From: an uncultured Pseudomonadales bacterium
GTDB taxonomy: Bacteria; Pseudomonadota; Gammaproteobacteria; Pseudomonadales; Azotimanducaceae
Reading direction: 5' to 3'
Assembly (NCBI GenBank): GCA_958296195.1
Contig: OY282455.1
Location: 3,224,001-3,288,000 of the forward strand
DNA: 64,000 nucleotides
Below, one piece after another: positions 26,237 through 35,057 of this stretch (within the stretch, counting starts at the first letter, position 1; every line of letters begins with the position of its first letter). The position numbers and the translations under genes were made by a program. The notes beneath the pieces are model-generated. The model was given only the letters and a program-made list of their open reading frames with translations. It had not been told where the DNA came from and ran no database searches.

Positions 26237-26240
26237 AGAT

Positions 26241-26519
26241 GTGCTCGTGGAGTCCATGCTTACGCTCAGCGACGCCAAGGCCCGCTTTTCGGAAATTGTC
26301 GAAAAAGCCATCAACGGCGAGGAATTCATCATCACGCGCATGGGCAGCCCGGTGGTGCGGATTAGCCGCTTCCGTAAGCAAGGCCAACCGCCCAAACTGG
26401 GCGACCTCGCCGGACAGATACGAATCAGCAAAGACTTTGACGAGTGGCCCACCGACCTGCAGGAAGCCTTGGGAATGGCCGGCCCCAATGAGACGCCCTT
26501 TGGACCAAAAAATTTGTAA
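26241..26519 (+). CDS. Phd/YefM-type antitoxin
   Basis: 92 residues from GTG 26241; GTG 26247 is also possible with GGAG 8 nt before it. The domain opens MLTLSDAKARFSEIVEKAIN and continues GEEFIITRMGSPVVRISRF, the standard Phd/YefM beta-turn. The tail (ISKDFDEWPTDLQEALGMAG) is the usual toxin-wrapping helix of VapB-like partners of PIN toxins. The toxin follows 40 bp downstream. Confidence 0.9.
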   Translation: MLVESMLTLSDAKARFSEIVEKAINGEEFIITRMGSPVVRISRFRKQGQPPKLGDLAGQIRISKDFDEWPTDLQEALGMAGPNETPFGPKNL

Positions 26520-26559
26520 CAACTAATTCGCAATCCCGCCCAAGAACGGCTGAGCCCCT

Positions 26560-26934
26560 ATGAGATGCTTACTGGACACCCATACCCTGCTTTGGGCGCG
26601 GTCCGCGCCCGATCTACTCTCCGCAGATGCGGTAGCCATCCTGCAGTCGCCCGACAATGCGCTTTACGTCAGCGTCGCTTCCCTTTGGGAGTGCGCCATC
26701 AAGTCCTCCATCGGCAAGCTGGATGTCCCGAAGGACTTTTTTCAAATCGTCTCCCAAGACTATCGCCTCCTCGAAATCGAGGTTCCCCATATCGAGCTCA
26801 GCGCCCACTTGCCCATGCACCATCGCGACCCCTTTGACCGCATGTTGGTGGCGCAAGCCCAGCTCGGCGGACTCACCCTAATCACACGCGACAGGACCAT
26901 CGCCAAGTATGACATCGCCATCGTGACCGCCTGA
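26560..26934 (+). CDS. PIN-domain toxin (VapC-like)
   Basis: 124 residues, full length for the family. Acidic and signature residues are all visible: MRCLLDTHTLLWA (first Asp), SVASLWECAIKSSIGKL (SxxSxWE, Glu), HHRDPFDRMLVAQA (DPFDR) and LITRDRTIAKYD. It would cleave RNA and is neutralised by the adjacent antitoxin. It belongs to the subgroup with LDTHxLLW that pairs with Phd-type antitoxins. Confidence 0.93.
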   Translation: MRCLLDTHTLLWARSAPDLLSADAVAILQSPDNALYVSVASLWECAIKSSIGKLDVPKDFFQIVSQDYRLLEIEVPHIELSAHLPMHHRDPFDRMLVAQAQLGGLTLITRDRTIAKYDIAIVTA

Positions 26935-27056
26935 TTCGGCAGCTACGGCCAATTCATATCCCTTCTTGGCACCGATCACTCTATCCGCTGCCGGTAAAGC
27001 AGGAGACCGAAATTCTCTGCAAGACCCCCGACTAAAAAGGCGATCTCAGATTGGCT

Positions 27057-27974
27057 CTAAAACGCAACCCGCCCCGAGGTCCAGTCCTTAATCAGGTGGT
27101 GGGCGATGGCGATGGGGCCTGGGACTTTCAGGACTGGGGAGGACTCGTTCAGGGCGGCTAGGACTTCGCTGCGCTCGAACCAGCGGACGTCGGCCATTTC
27201 CTCCGGGTCCATGCGGATGTCCTGGCTTTCGGCTTGGCCGTGGCAACCGATCATGAGGGATGAGGGGAAGGGCCAAGGTTGGGAGGAGTGGTAGCGGACT
27301 TCGCCGACGGCTATCCCCGCCTCCTCGTACACTTCGCGGCGCACCGCCTCCTCGATGGACTCGCCTTGGTCCATGAAGCCGGCCAAGGCCGAATACATGC
27401 CGGTGCGCACCAGCGGGCCGTGGGGTTGGCCCAAGAGGCAGCGGTCCCCGGCGAGGACGAGCATGATGACCACCGGGTCCGTGCGCGGGAAGTGCTCGGC
27501 GCCGCAAGCCGAGCAGCGCCGCACATGGCCGCCCTTCTCCGGCGCGGTCTCAGCACCGCACTGGGCGCAAAACCGATGCCGCCCATGCCAGCCAAGCTGC
27601 GCCCTGGCTTGCGCGACCACCCCGGCGTCCCCCGGCGCCAAGCGCATGGCCGCCATGCGGCAGTCCTCAAAGCGCCAGCCGCCGCCCAAGCCTAGCTGCC
27701 CAATGGGGTCCTCATGGCCGGAAACATCCACCGCGAAGTGGGGCACGTCCTCGGCCAAGCCCAGCAGCACCGGCGACGCCCCGTTGCCGGCGGCCTCCGC
27801 CTCGGCAACGGAGACCCAACCCAAGCCGTTGCCATTAAGCAGCACCCGGAGGTCGGAGAACGGCAGGAAGCGGCTGGCGAAGTTCGCCTGCGCCCGCGCC
27901 AGCCAAGCGGCGTCCCGCCGCTCAGCGTCAGCCCGGTCCAGCGGATTGCCGCCAAAGGTGTGGATCATGCTCAT
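27057..27974 (-). CDS. nudC: NADH pyrophosphatase / NAD-capped RNA decapping enzyme NudC
   Basis: 305 residues. The zinc ribbon is present as FCAQCG...RCSACG, followed by the linker AEHFPRTDPVVIML. The Nudix box is GFMDQGESIEEAVRREVYEEAGI, and the NudC signature SQPWPFPSSLM follows it. N-terminal NUDIX-like domain also fits. It hydrolyses NAD(H) to NMN(H) and AMP and removes NAD caps from RNA. Stands alone. Confidence 0.94.
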   Translation of the reverse strand: MSMIHTFGGNPLDRADAERRDAAWLARAQANFASRFLPFSDLRVLLNGNGLGWVSVAEAEAAGNGASPVLLGLAEDVPHFAVDVSGHEDPIGQLGLGGGWRFEDCRMAAMRLAPGDAGVVAQARAQLGWHGRHRFCAQCGAETAPEKGGHVRRCSACGAEHFPRTDPVVIMLVLAGDRCLLGQPHGPLVRTGMYSALAGFMDQGESIEEAVRREVYEEAGIAVGEVRYHSSQPWPFPSSLMIGCHGQAESQDIRMDPEEMADVRWFERSEVLAALNESSPVLKVPGPIAIAHHLIKDWTSGRVAF

Positions 27975-28106
27975 CAGAAGGGCCTTGCGCAGTGGCTATG
28001 TCTGCCAAGTGTAGCGGATGCGGCGTTCGACTCCGTAAATGCACTAGTCGCGACTGACGACGGGGGACATCATGATATCTTCCGATCAACGTTAGACTTC
28101 ACCGTT

Positions 28107-28436
28107 ATGGCTCAACTCATAGTGCGCAACGTGGATGACTCCCTGAAACGCCGTCTTCAGCAGCGGGCCAAGCTGCACGGGCGCAGCATGGAAGCCGAAG
28201 TGCGTGAAATTCTCCAAGCCGCCGCCATTCAAGGCCCAGCCTTCCCAACGGCGCTTGGCACCCGCATTGCCAATCGATTCAGGGGCAACGGGCTGGATGT
28301 GCCCATGCGGCCCATTGACGAGAAGCAGCTTACCGGGAAGACTGGTGCAGACGGAGCGTCGAAAAATCCCAAAGAACAGGTAGGAATCCGCAATGATCCT
28401 AGCTACAATCCCGCCTATCGCCACAACCAACAATAA
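28107..28436 (+). CDS. FitA-like ribbon-helix-helix antitoxin, apparently without toxin
   Basis: 109 residues from ATG 28107. It opens MAQLIVRNVDDSLKRRLQQR and continues HGRSMEAEVREILQAA, the Arc/FitA ribbon-helix-helix fold of antitoxins that pair with FitB/VapC PIN toxins. The tail after about residue 75 is longer and less conserved than usual. No PIN gene follows; the next ORF is a small membrane protein, so it is an orphan or controls a distant toxin. Confidence 0.8.
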   Translation: MAQLIVRNVDDSLKRRLQQRAKLHGRSMEAEVREILQAAAIQGPAFPTALGTRIANRFRGNGLDVPMRPIDEKQLTGKTGADGASKNPKEQVGIRNDPSYNPAYRHNQQ

Positions 28437-28449
28437 GGGAAATCACCCA

Positions 28450-28656
28450 ATGAACGCCGATCAGTTGGTCAACATCACCGTTGGGATAGCCGTCATCGGC
28501 TTCCTGTGGAACCTGCACCGCGACATCACCGGGCTGCATCGTGACATCGCCGGGTTGCATAACCAATTCGCTGACTTGCGTGAACGCATGGCCCGGCTTG
28601 AAGGGCTGTTCGAGGGTTTCACTGGGCGGAGCAAGCAGGAAAGCGAGAGGGCTTGA
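28450..28656 (+). CDS. small membrane-anchored coiled-coil protein
   Basis: 68 residues from ATG 28450. An N-terminal hydrophobic segment, LVNITVGIAVIGFLWNL, is followed by two near-copies of HRDITGLHRDIAGLH, then a helical FADLRERMARLEGLF and a basic tail. The repeated HRDI(T/A)GL unit predicts a short coiled coil. Such single-helix proteins are common and unassigned. It follows the antitoxin by 13 bp. Confidence 0.6.
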   Translation: MNADQLVNITVGIAVIGFLWNLHRDITGLHRDIAGLHNQFADLRERMARLEGLFEGFTGRSKQESERA

Positions 28657-28751
28657 ACGCTGGTTGATCGCCGCATGCATCTCATCATGCCGATGTTTCC
28701 GTCCGTTTTAGTCCAATCCGCCTTGTCCAGCCCAATAGGTGAGGAGGGTTT

Positions 28752-30050
28752 GTGAACCAAGAGGAAGTCGCCCGTCTGCGGGATTTGATGGAGTTTGAAG
28801 CCGGGCGCACCGAGCCGCCCATCGGCTTTCCGGTGCTGCCGGACATTCCCGGCGGACGCTACACGGACCCTCGCTTCCACCAACTGGAGAAGGAGCACAT
28901 CTGGCGCAAGTCCTGGCTGCTGGCCAGCCACATCGACGAGGTGCCGGAACCCGGCTGCTTCCGCCTGTGGGAGAACGCCGGCCAGCCGGTGCTGATCGTC
29001 CACGCGGACAGCGGCGCCGTCAACGCCTTCTACAACACCTGCAGCCACCGGGGAGCGCCCATCGTCACCCAGGAGTTCGGCCAGCGCCCGCGCTTGGTGT
29101 GCAAGTACCACGGCTGGACCTACAACCACGAGGGCGACCTGCTGGCCGTCCGGGACCCTGAGGACTTCCGCGGGCTGGACTTCTCCTGCCGGGGCCTGAA
29201 GCGCATCCGTTGCGAACGGTTCGGCAACCTCATCTTCGTTAACTTTGACGAAAACGCCCCCAGCCTGCTGGAATGGCTCGGCCCCATCGCCGACGAATGG
29301 GCGGAGTTCCAGTTCGACAACTGCCGCCTAGCCGCCCGCCACGCCTTCGACCTGAACTGCAACTGGAAGATCGCCATGGAGGCCAACACCGAGGTCTATC
29401 ATGTGCGCAGCATCCACCCGAAGACCGTCTCCCCCATTCTGGACGACCGGCGCAACGTCAACACCCTCTACCCCAACGGCCACGGGCGCATGGTGGCGCC
29501 GACCCCCAAGGGCGCCTTGAGCGCCGACGGAACTAGAAGAAACACGGCCCTCCCCCTGCCCTCCGAGATCAACGAGATCGAGACCGTCGGCGAAATCGCC
29601 CGCACCTGCACGCAAAGCTACGGCATCTTCCCCAACTGGGTCTCTCCCCTGAGCCATATGACCCTGCCGCCGCTCCTGTTCTGGCCGAACGGCATCGACA
29701 AGTGCCGGCTGGAAACCTGGACCCTAGCTCCGGATTGGGGGAGCAACCCCAAGCCGGACATTTGGACTGTCAATGACGGGGAGCAGCTCACCCAAGTGCT
29801 GTTGGAGGACACCGAGTTCGGCCAATGGATCCAGAAGTCCGTGCAGTCCTACGGCTTCAAGGGGGTGCCGCTAAGCTACCAAGAAGCGCGCATCTACCAC
29901 TGGAACCAACACGCCGACCGCATGATCGGCATCGACAACATCCCGGAGGAGTTGCGCGTCGCCCAAGTGATCGGCGACGAGTGGGTCTATCCCAACGATC
30001 CGCGCCTCGAGCAGATGGCGGCCTTGGAATCGCGGAGAAAATCCGCCTAG
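28752..30050 (+). CDS. Rieske non-heme iron oxygenase, alpha subunit
   Basis: 432 residues from GTG 28752, with GGAGG 5 nt before it. The Rieske cluster ligands are CSHRGAPIV and CKYHGWTYN. The catalytic domain has EANTEVYHVRSIHPKT, matching the mononuclear iron ligands (two His and a carboxylate later). It belongs to the aromatic-ring/quaternary-amine oxygenase family; the substrate cannot be read. No ferredoxin or reductase gene is adjacent. Confidence 0.92.
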   Translation: MNQEEVARLRDLMEFEAGRTEPPIGFPVLPDIPGGRYTDPRFHQLEKEHIWRKSWLLASHIDEVPEPGCFRLWENAGQPVLIVHADSGAVNAFYNTCSHRGAPIVTQEFGQRPRLVCKYHGWTYNHEGDLLAVRDPEDFRGLDFSCRGLKRIRCERFGNLIFVNFDENAPSLLEWLGPIADEWAEFQFDNCRLAARHAFDLNCNWKIAMEANTEVYHVRSIHPKTVSPILDDRRNVNTLYPNGHGRMVAPTPKGALSADGTRRNTALPLPSEINEIETVGEIARTCTQSYGIFPNWVSPLSHMTLPPLLFWPNGIDKCRLETWTLAPDWGSNPKPDIWTVNDGEQLTQVLLEDTEFGQWIQKSVQSYGFKGVPLSYQEARIYHWNQHADRMIGIDNIPEELRVAQVIGDEWVYPNDPRLEQMAALESRRKSA

Positions 30051-30126
30051 AAGAACGAATCCGCGGCACCGGCACACCCACGGCATAGCGAACTGGCGGG
30101 AAGGCAACGCCTTCAGCAGCGGTGCG

Positions 30127-31725
30127 CTAAGGAGGCGCCACCGCGAGCAGGAACTCGGCGCCCTTCTCGGCGATCATCACCGTCGGCGCGTTGGTGTTGC
30201 CGGAGGTGATGCACGGCATGATCGAGGCATCGACCACACGCAGGCCGTCCATGCCGTGGACGCGCAGGCGGGGGTCCACCACCGCCATTTGGTCGCAGCC
30301 CATCTTGCAGGTGCCAACCGGGTGGAAGATGGTCGTGCCCAAGGCGGCGGCGGCTTGGCTTAGTTCGGCGTCGGTTTGCAGTTCCGGCCCCGGCTTCCAT
30401 TCCTCCGGCGCAAATCGTTGTAGGGCCGGTGCCGCCATGATGCGGCGGGTGAAGCGCAGCCCAGTCACCGCCACCTGCCGGTCTGCATCGGTGGACAGGT
30501 AGTTCAGCCTGATGGCGGGGGCCGCGGCCGGGTCGGCGCTCTTGATGCGCACATGTCCGCGGCTGGTGGGGCGCAGGTTGCACACCGCCGGGGTGATGGC
30601 GTCAAAGGGATGCAGGGAGTCGCCGAACTTGTCCAAGGACAGCGGCTGCACATGCCACTCGATATTGGGGGTCGCCTGCTCCGGCCCGCTCTTGGCGAAG
30701 GCGCCGAGTTGCGAAGGTGGCATGGTCAAGGGGCCGGTGCGGCGCAGGGCGTACTCCAAGGCCATGCCGGCCTTGCCGAGCCAGGAGCCGACCCGCCGGT
30801 TCAGGGTGACGGTGTTGCGCACCTTGTAGATGCTGCGGATCTGCAAATGGTCCTGCAGATTCTCCCCCACGCCCGGCAGATCGTGGGTGACCGCAACGCC
30901 CCTTTTCTTCAGCAAGGCACCGGCGCCGATGCCGGAAAGCTGCAGGATTTGCGGGGAACCGATGGCGCCGGCGGCCAGCACCACCTCCCGCCGCGCCCGC
31001 ACCGTGCGGCGTCCCCCTGCCCGGTCCCGCACCCGAACCCCAACCGCACGGCGGCCGTCCAGCACCAGCCCCTCCACCAGGGAGTCCAGCTGCACCTCCA
31101 GGTTCGAACGCCGCCGCACCGGGCGCAGAAAGGCTTTGCTGGCGCTCCAGCGCCGCCCGCGACGCTGGTTCATCTGAAAGTGTGCGGCGCCGAAGTTGTC
31201 GCCGCGGTTGAACTCCTCGATGCTGGGAATGCCGCATTCGGCGGCGGCGGCCCGCCAGGCGTCGAGGATTTCCCAGTTCACCCGCCGCTCCTCCACCCGC
31301 AACTCGCCGCCGGCGCCGTGGAAGGCGTCCGCCCCGTGCTGGTAGTCCTCGGAGTGCTTGAACACCGGCAGCACCTCGTCCCAGGACCAGCCCCGGTTGC
31401 CTAGCGCCGCCCAATGGTCGTAGTCGCTGCGCTGGCCGCGCATGTAGATCATGGCGTTGATGGACGAGCAGCCGCCCAGCACCTTGCCCCGAGCGTAGCC
31501 GATGCTGCGCCCGCCGAGGCCCGGCTCCGGCTCCGTCGCATAGCACCAGTCGGTGCGCGGATTGCCGATGGTGTAGAGGTAGCCGACCGGAATGTCGATC
31601 CAGAAATAGTCGTCCTTGCCGCCCGCCTCCAGCAGCAGCACGTTCAGGTCCCGCCGCGCCGACAGCCGATTCGCCAGCACGCAGCCGGCGGTGCCGGCGC
31701 CGACGATGATGTAGTCGAACTCCAT
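30127..31725 (-). CDS. GMC-family FAD oxidoreductase (choline-dehydrogenase-like)
   Basis: 532 residues. N-terminal dinucleotide site IIVGAGTAGCVLANRL; the GMC signature region with RGKVLGGCSSINAMIYMRG; the C-terminal active site with HPVGTCKMGCDQMAVVDPR and SIMPCITSGNTNAPTVMIAE. It oxidises a primary alcohol to aldehyde and on to acid. Convergent with the Rieske gene and divergent from the CoA-transferase gene. Confidence 0.93.
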   Translation of the reverse strand: MEFDYIIVGAGTAGCVLANRLSARRDLNVLLLEAGGKDDYFWIDIPVGYLYTIGNPRTDWCYATEPEPGLGGRSIGYARGKVLGGCSSINAMIYMRGQRSDYDHWAALGNRGWSWDEVLPVFKHSEDYQHGADAFHGAGGELRVEERRVNWEILDAWRAAAAECGIPSIEEFNRGDNFGAAHFQMNQRRGRRWSASKAFLRPVRRRSNLEVQLDSLVEGLVLDGRRAVGVRVRDRAGGRRTVRARREVVLAAGAIGSPQILQLSGIGAGALLKKRGVAVTHDLPGVGENLQDHLQIRSIYKVRNTVTLNRRVGSWLGKAGMALEYALRRTGPLTMPPSQLGAFAKSGPEQATPNIEWHVQPLSLDKFGDSLHPFDAITPAVCNLRPTSRGHVRIKSADPAAAPAIRLNYLSTDADRQVAVTGLRFTRRIMAAPALQRFAPEEWKPGPELQTDAELSQAAAALGTTIFHPVGTCKMGCDQMAVVDPRLRVHGMDGLRVVDASIMPCITSGNTNAPTVMIAEKGAEFLLAVAPP

Positions 31726-31881
31726 GTCCGTCGCGTTTTAGACCGATCATGCACCGATTGCAACGCAGCCGTCCGGCACGGTGTATCTGCGAAGCCGGTG
31801 CGAACCAGCGAGGACTGCGTCTATGGTTGCTTTCCCCGTAGTTAAACCTTAGCTTGTAGAGCAAAGAGGGAGGTTGACCAC

Positions 31882-33102
31882 ATGGCGGCATTGAACGGCT
31901 TGCGCATTCTGGACTTGACGCAATATGAGGCGGGTCCGTCCTGCACCCAATGCTTGGCTTGGTTGGGGGCCGACGTGGTCAAGGTGGAGGCACCGGCGGG
32001 GGGCGATCCCGGGCGCACCCTGCTGGGGCTGGCCGGCTACTTCCTGAACTGGAACTGCAACAAACGCTCCGTCGCCTTGGATCTGCGCCGCCCGGAAGGG
32101 CGGGACGTCCTGCTGAGGATGGCCCCCCACTACGACGTGTTCATCGAAAACTACGGCCCCGGCGTCATTGAAAAGCTCGACCTCGGCTACGATGTGCTCA
32201 AGGCCGTGCAGCCGAGCATCATCTACGCCCGCATCAAGGGCTTCGGGTTAGACGGCCCCTGGGCGGACTACAAGTGCTACGACATGGTGGCCCAAGCGGC
32301 GGCCGGCACCTTATCCGTCACTGGCGAGGCCGACGGCCCGCCCATGCGCCCCGGCACAACCATTGGGGACTCCGGCACCGGTGTGCAGATGGCCCTAGCC
32401 ATCGCCGCCGCCTATGTGCAGAAGTTGAAGACTGGGCAAGGGCAGCTAATCGAAATGTCCATGCAGGAGGCAGTGACCTACTACATGCGCACCGCCGCAT
32501 CCAACAGCAACTTCGGTGAAAGGCCGACGCTGCGCACCGGCACAGGCCCGCTGCCAACTCTGCGCCTGTATCCCTGCAAGGGCGGCGGCCCCAATGACTA
32601 CGTCTATTTGATGGCGGTGACGCCGCGCATGTGGCAGGCCCTGTGTACCGTCATCGGGCGGCAGGACCTGCTGGCCGACCCGCGCTTTGAGGACGACCGA
32701 AACCGCTATAAAAACCACGAGGCCCTTGAGGACATCATCACGGCCTGGACCACGGCGCGGGACAAATACGAGGCCATGCGCCTGCTGGCCGAAGGCGGCG
32801 TACCGGCCAGCGCCGTGCTGGACACCAAGGATCTGCACGACAACCCGCACCTGAACGCCCGGGGCTTCATTCAGGAGGTGGAGCATCCAGAGCGGGGCAA
32901 GGTGCGGCTGCTTGGCTGGGCGGCGCGGATGTCCGCCAGCCAAGAGCCCTTCAGAACAGCGCCCGGCTTAGGCGAACACTCTTCGGAGGTGCTGGCGCAA
33001 GATCTAGGGCTGGACGCCGCCGGCATCAAGCAACTGGTGGCCGACGGCGTGGTCGGCGGCGGCCAAGCGGTCGCCGGCAAGGCTGGCTGGGCATTACCCT
33101 AA
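31882..33102 (+). CDS. CaiB/BaiF-family (class III) CoA-transferase
   Basis: 406 residues. Family signatures: LDLTQYEAGPSCTQCLAWLG, ADVVKVEAP, WNCNKRSVALDLRRPEGRD and DVFIENYGPGVIEKL. Class III CoA-transferases move CoA between carboxylates without an acyl-phosphate step; here formyl-CoA:oxalate, succinyl-CoA or similar donors are possible. The next gene is an oxalyl-CoA-decarboxylase-like enzyme on the same strand, so an oxalate-type or 2-hydroxyacyl-CoA pathway is a reasonable inference. A MITE separates the two. Confidence 0.9.
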   Translation: MAALNGLRILDLTQYEAGPSCTQCLAWLGADVVKVEAPAGGDPGRTLLGLAGYFLNWNCNKRSVALDLRRPEGRDVLLRMAPHYDVFIENYGPGVIEKLDLGYDVLKAVQPSIIYARIKGFGLDGPWADYKCYDMVAQAAAGTLSVTGEADGPPMRPGTTIGDSGTGVQMALAIAAAYVQKLKTGQGQLIEMSMQEAVTYYMRTAASNSNFGERPTLRTGTGPLPTLRLYPCKGGGPNDYVYLMAVTPRMWQALCTVIGRQDLLADPRFEDDRNRYKNHEALEDIITAWTTARDKYEAMRLLAEGGVPASAVLDTKDLHDNPHLNARGFIQEVEHPERGKVRLLGWAARMSASQEPFRTAPGLGEHSSEVLAQDLGLDAAGIKQLVADGVVGGGQAVAGKAGWALP

Positions 33103-33139
33103 AGGACCATCCGAAAACGAAATTCAGTGCGGCGCCCTA

Positions 33140-33300
33140 GTGTCCTGTCCCGTAAATAAGTGCGCTTTGGATGCGAGGGATTTTTGGCTCCTGGCAAGGC
33201 GCGACAACGCCGTGTGGCAGGCACCACACAAGGCGGAGCAACGCAGCCAGGAGTCTAAAAGACCCGTAGATAACGTGTGGTTATTTGCGGGACAGGACAC
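33140..33300. mobile_element. MITE-like element, copy 2
   Basis: 161 bp, same terminal inverted repeats as copy 1 (GTGTCCTGTCCCG ... CGGGACAGGACAC) and about five base differences internally. It is flanked on both sides by TA, as expected for a TA-target duplication of the IS630/mariner type. Placed between the CoA-transferase and ThDP enzyme genes. No transposase for it is found in the window. Confidence 0.85.
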
Positions 33301-33397
33301 TAACTAGCCTCTGCGCCAACCCTCAAGAAATATGGGGGCCGGCGCTTGTCGAGGCGGCAGCGGAAACAAGGCCATCAACAACACAAGGAAGGAAATC

Positions 33398-35053
33398 ATG
33401 GGGAAAATCGACGGCGCCACCCTGATGGCGCGGAGCCTGAAGCAGCAAGGGGTGGACTACATGTTCGGCATCGTCGGCTTCCCCGTCATCGGCGTTGCGG
33501 CCGCCGCGCAGCAGGCCGGCATCACCTACATCGGCATGCGCAACGAGCAGTCCGCCAGCTACGCCGCCCAAGCCGCCGGCTACCTCACCGGGCGTCCACA
33601 GGCCTGTTTGACGGTATCCGGCCCCGGCGTCATCCACGCCCTAGCCGGGCTGGCCAACGCGCAGCAGAACTGCTGGCCCATGCTCCTCATCGGCGGCGCC
33701 TCCCCGGTTTACCAAAACGGCATGGGCGGCTTTCAGGAGGAACGGCAGGTGCAGCTGGCCGCGCCCTACTGCAAGTACGCCCACGCCATCGAGCACAGCG
33801 CGCGCATTCCCTACTATGTGGAGCAGGCCGTGCGCCATGCCAAGTTCGGGCGCCCCGGCGCCGCCTACTTGGACTTTCCCGACGACATCATTCGCGGCGA
33901 GGTGGACGAGGAGAAAATTCGCCCGGCCGCCACGGTTGGCGAACCGCCGCGCAGCCTGGCGGACCCGGACGCGGTGGAGGCGGCCCTTTCCGCCTTGGAG
34001 TCCGCCGAACGGCCCCTAGTGATCGTCGGCAAGGGCATGGGTTGGTCCCGGGCGGAGGACGAAGTGCGCGCCTTCATCGAGCGCACCCAGCTGCCCTTCC
34101 TCGCCTCGCCCATGGGCAAGGGCGTCCTGCCGGACGACAATCCCCTGTCCGTGGGGGCCGCCCGCAGCACCGCGCTTAGGGAGGCGGATTTGGTGTTCCT
34201 GATGGGCGCCCGCCTCAACTGGATTATGCACTTCGGCCTGCCGCCCCGCTTCAAGCCGGACGTGCGCCTAGTGCAGTTGGACGTCTCAGCGGAGGAGATC
34301 GGCGCCAACGTGCCGGCGGAAGTGGCTCTCCTAGGAGACGGCAAGGCCGTAGTCGGACAACTGAACAGCGCCTTGGCGCAGCGCCAATGGTTCTATCCGG
34401 CGGAGACCCCTTGGCGCAGCCTGCTGCGGGAGAAGGCGCAAGCGAACCTGGACGCCGTGCAGCCGATGATCGAAGACGACTCCAACCCCATGAACTACTA
34501 CCGCGCCTACCGGGACATCGAAGCCTGGTTGCCGCAGGACGCCATCATCATCGGCGAAGGGGCCAACACCATGGACATCGGCCGCACCCAGATGGCCAAC
34601 CGCCAACCGCGCCATCGGCTGGACGCCGGCACCTACGGCACCATGGGCATCGGCCTCGGCTTCGCTGTCGCCGCCGCCGTCACCAACCCGGACAAGCCCG
34701 TCGTCTCCGTGCAGGGGGACAGCGCCTTCGGCTTCTCCGGCATGGAGATCGAGACGATGATGCGCTACAAGCTGCCGGTGAAGATGGTCGTGCTCAACAA
34801 CGGCGGCATCGGCGGCGGCGTGGGGCCGCTCAAGGAAGGCCGCAAGGTGCCGCCGCCCATCCTCACCTACGGCGCCCGCTACGAGGGCATGTTGGCCGCT
34901 CTGGGCGGCAAGGGCCTCTATGTGGAGGACCCGGCCGACTTGCGCAGCGCCTTGGATGAGGCCATGGCCTTCGACGGCCCGGCCTTGGTGAACGTGCTCA
35001 TTCACCCGCAGGCCGGGCGCAAGCCGCAGCAGTTCGGCTGGCTGACGACCTAG
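33398..35053 (+). CDS. ThDP-dependent enzyme, oxalyl-CoA decarboxylase / 2-hydroxyacyl-CoA lyase family
   Basis: 551 residues from ATG 33398; AGGAAGGA lies just upstream. The N-terminal ThDP Glu lies in GMRNEQSASYAAQAAGYLTG. The ThDP/Mg motif is QGDSAFGFSGMEIETM with downstream VVLNNGGIGGG, the GDSAFGFSGME form typical of oxalyl-CoA decarboxylases and HACL1-like lyases rather than acetolactate synthases. It would decarboxylate oxalyl-CoA to formyl-CoA or split 2-hydroxyacyl-CoA. The CoA-transferase upstream supports a CoA-thioester substrate. Confidence 0.92.
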   Translation: MGKIDGATLMARSLKQQGVDYMFGIVGFPVIGVAAAAQQAGITYIGMRNEQSASYAAQAAGYLTGRPQACLTVSGPGVIHALAGLANAQQNCWPMLLIGGASPVYQNGMGGFQEERQVQLAAPYCKYAHAIEHSARIPYYVEQAVRHAKFGRPGAAYLDFPDDIIRGEVDEEKIRPAATVGEPPRSLADPDAVEAALSALESAERPLVIVGKGMGWSRAEDEVRAFIERTQLPFLASPMGKGVLPDDNPLSVGAARSTALREADLVFLMGARLNWIMHFGLPPRFKPDVRLVQLDVSAEEIGANVPAEVALLGDGKAVVGQLNSALAQRQWFYPAETPWRSLLREKAQANLDAVQPMIEDDSNPMNYYRAYRDIEAWLPQDAIIIGEGANTMDIGRTQMANRQPRHRLDAGTYGTMGIGLGFAVAAAVTNPDKPVVSVQGDSAFGFSGMEIETMMRYKLPVKMVVLNNGGIGGGVGPLKEGRKVPPPILTYGARYEGMLAALGGKGLYVEDPADLRSALDEAMAFDGPALVNVLIHPQAGRKPQQFGWLTT

Positions 35054-35057
35054 CGGG

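Larger units (their letters stand above)
25780..26240. other. divergent promoter region
   Basis: 461 bp between the envelope operon (minus) and the antitoxin gene (plus). It contains an inverted repeat at 25919-25960 on the operon side and a promoter/operator for the toxin-antitoxin pair on the other. No gene is seen. Confidence 0.6.

Noticed and set aside
23665-33300. CRISPR array or composite transposon made by the two 161-bp repeats
   Set aside because: Only two copies about 9.5 kb apart with no spacers and no transposase between them; each copy is a self-contained MITE-like unit.
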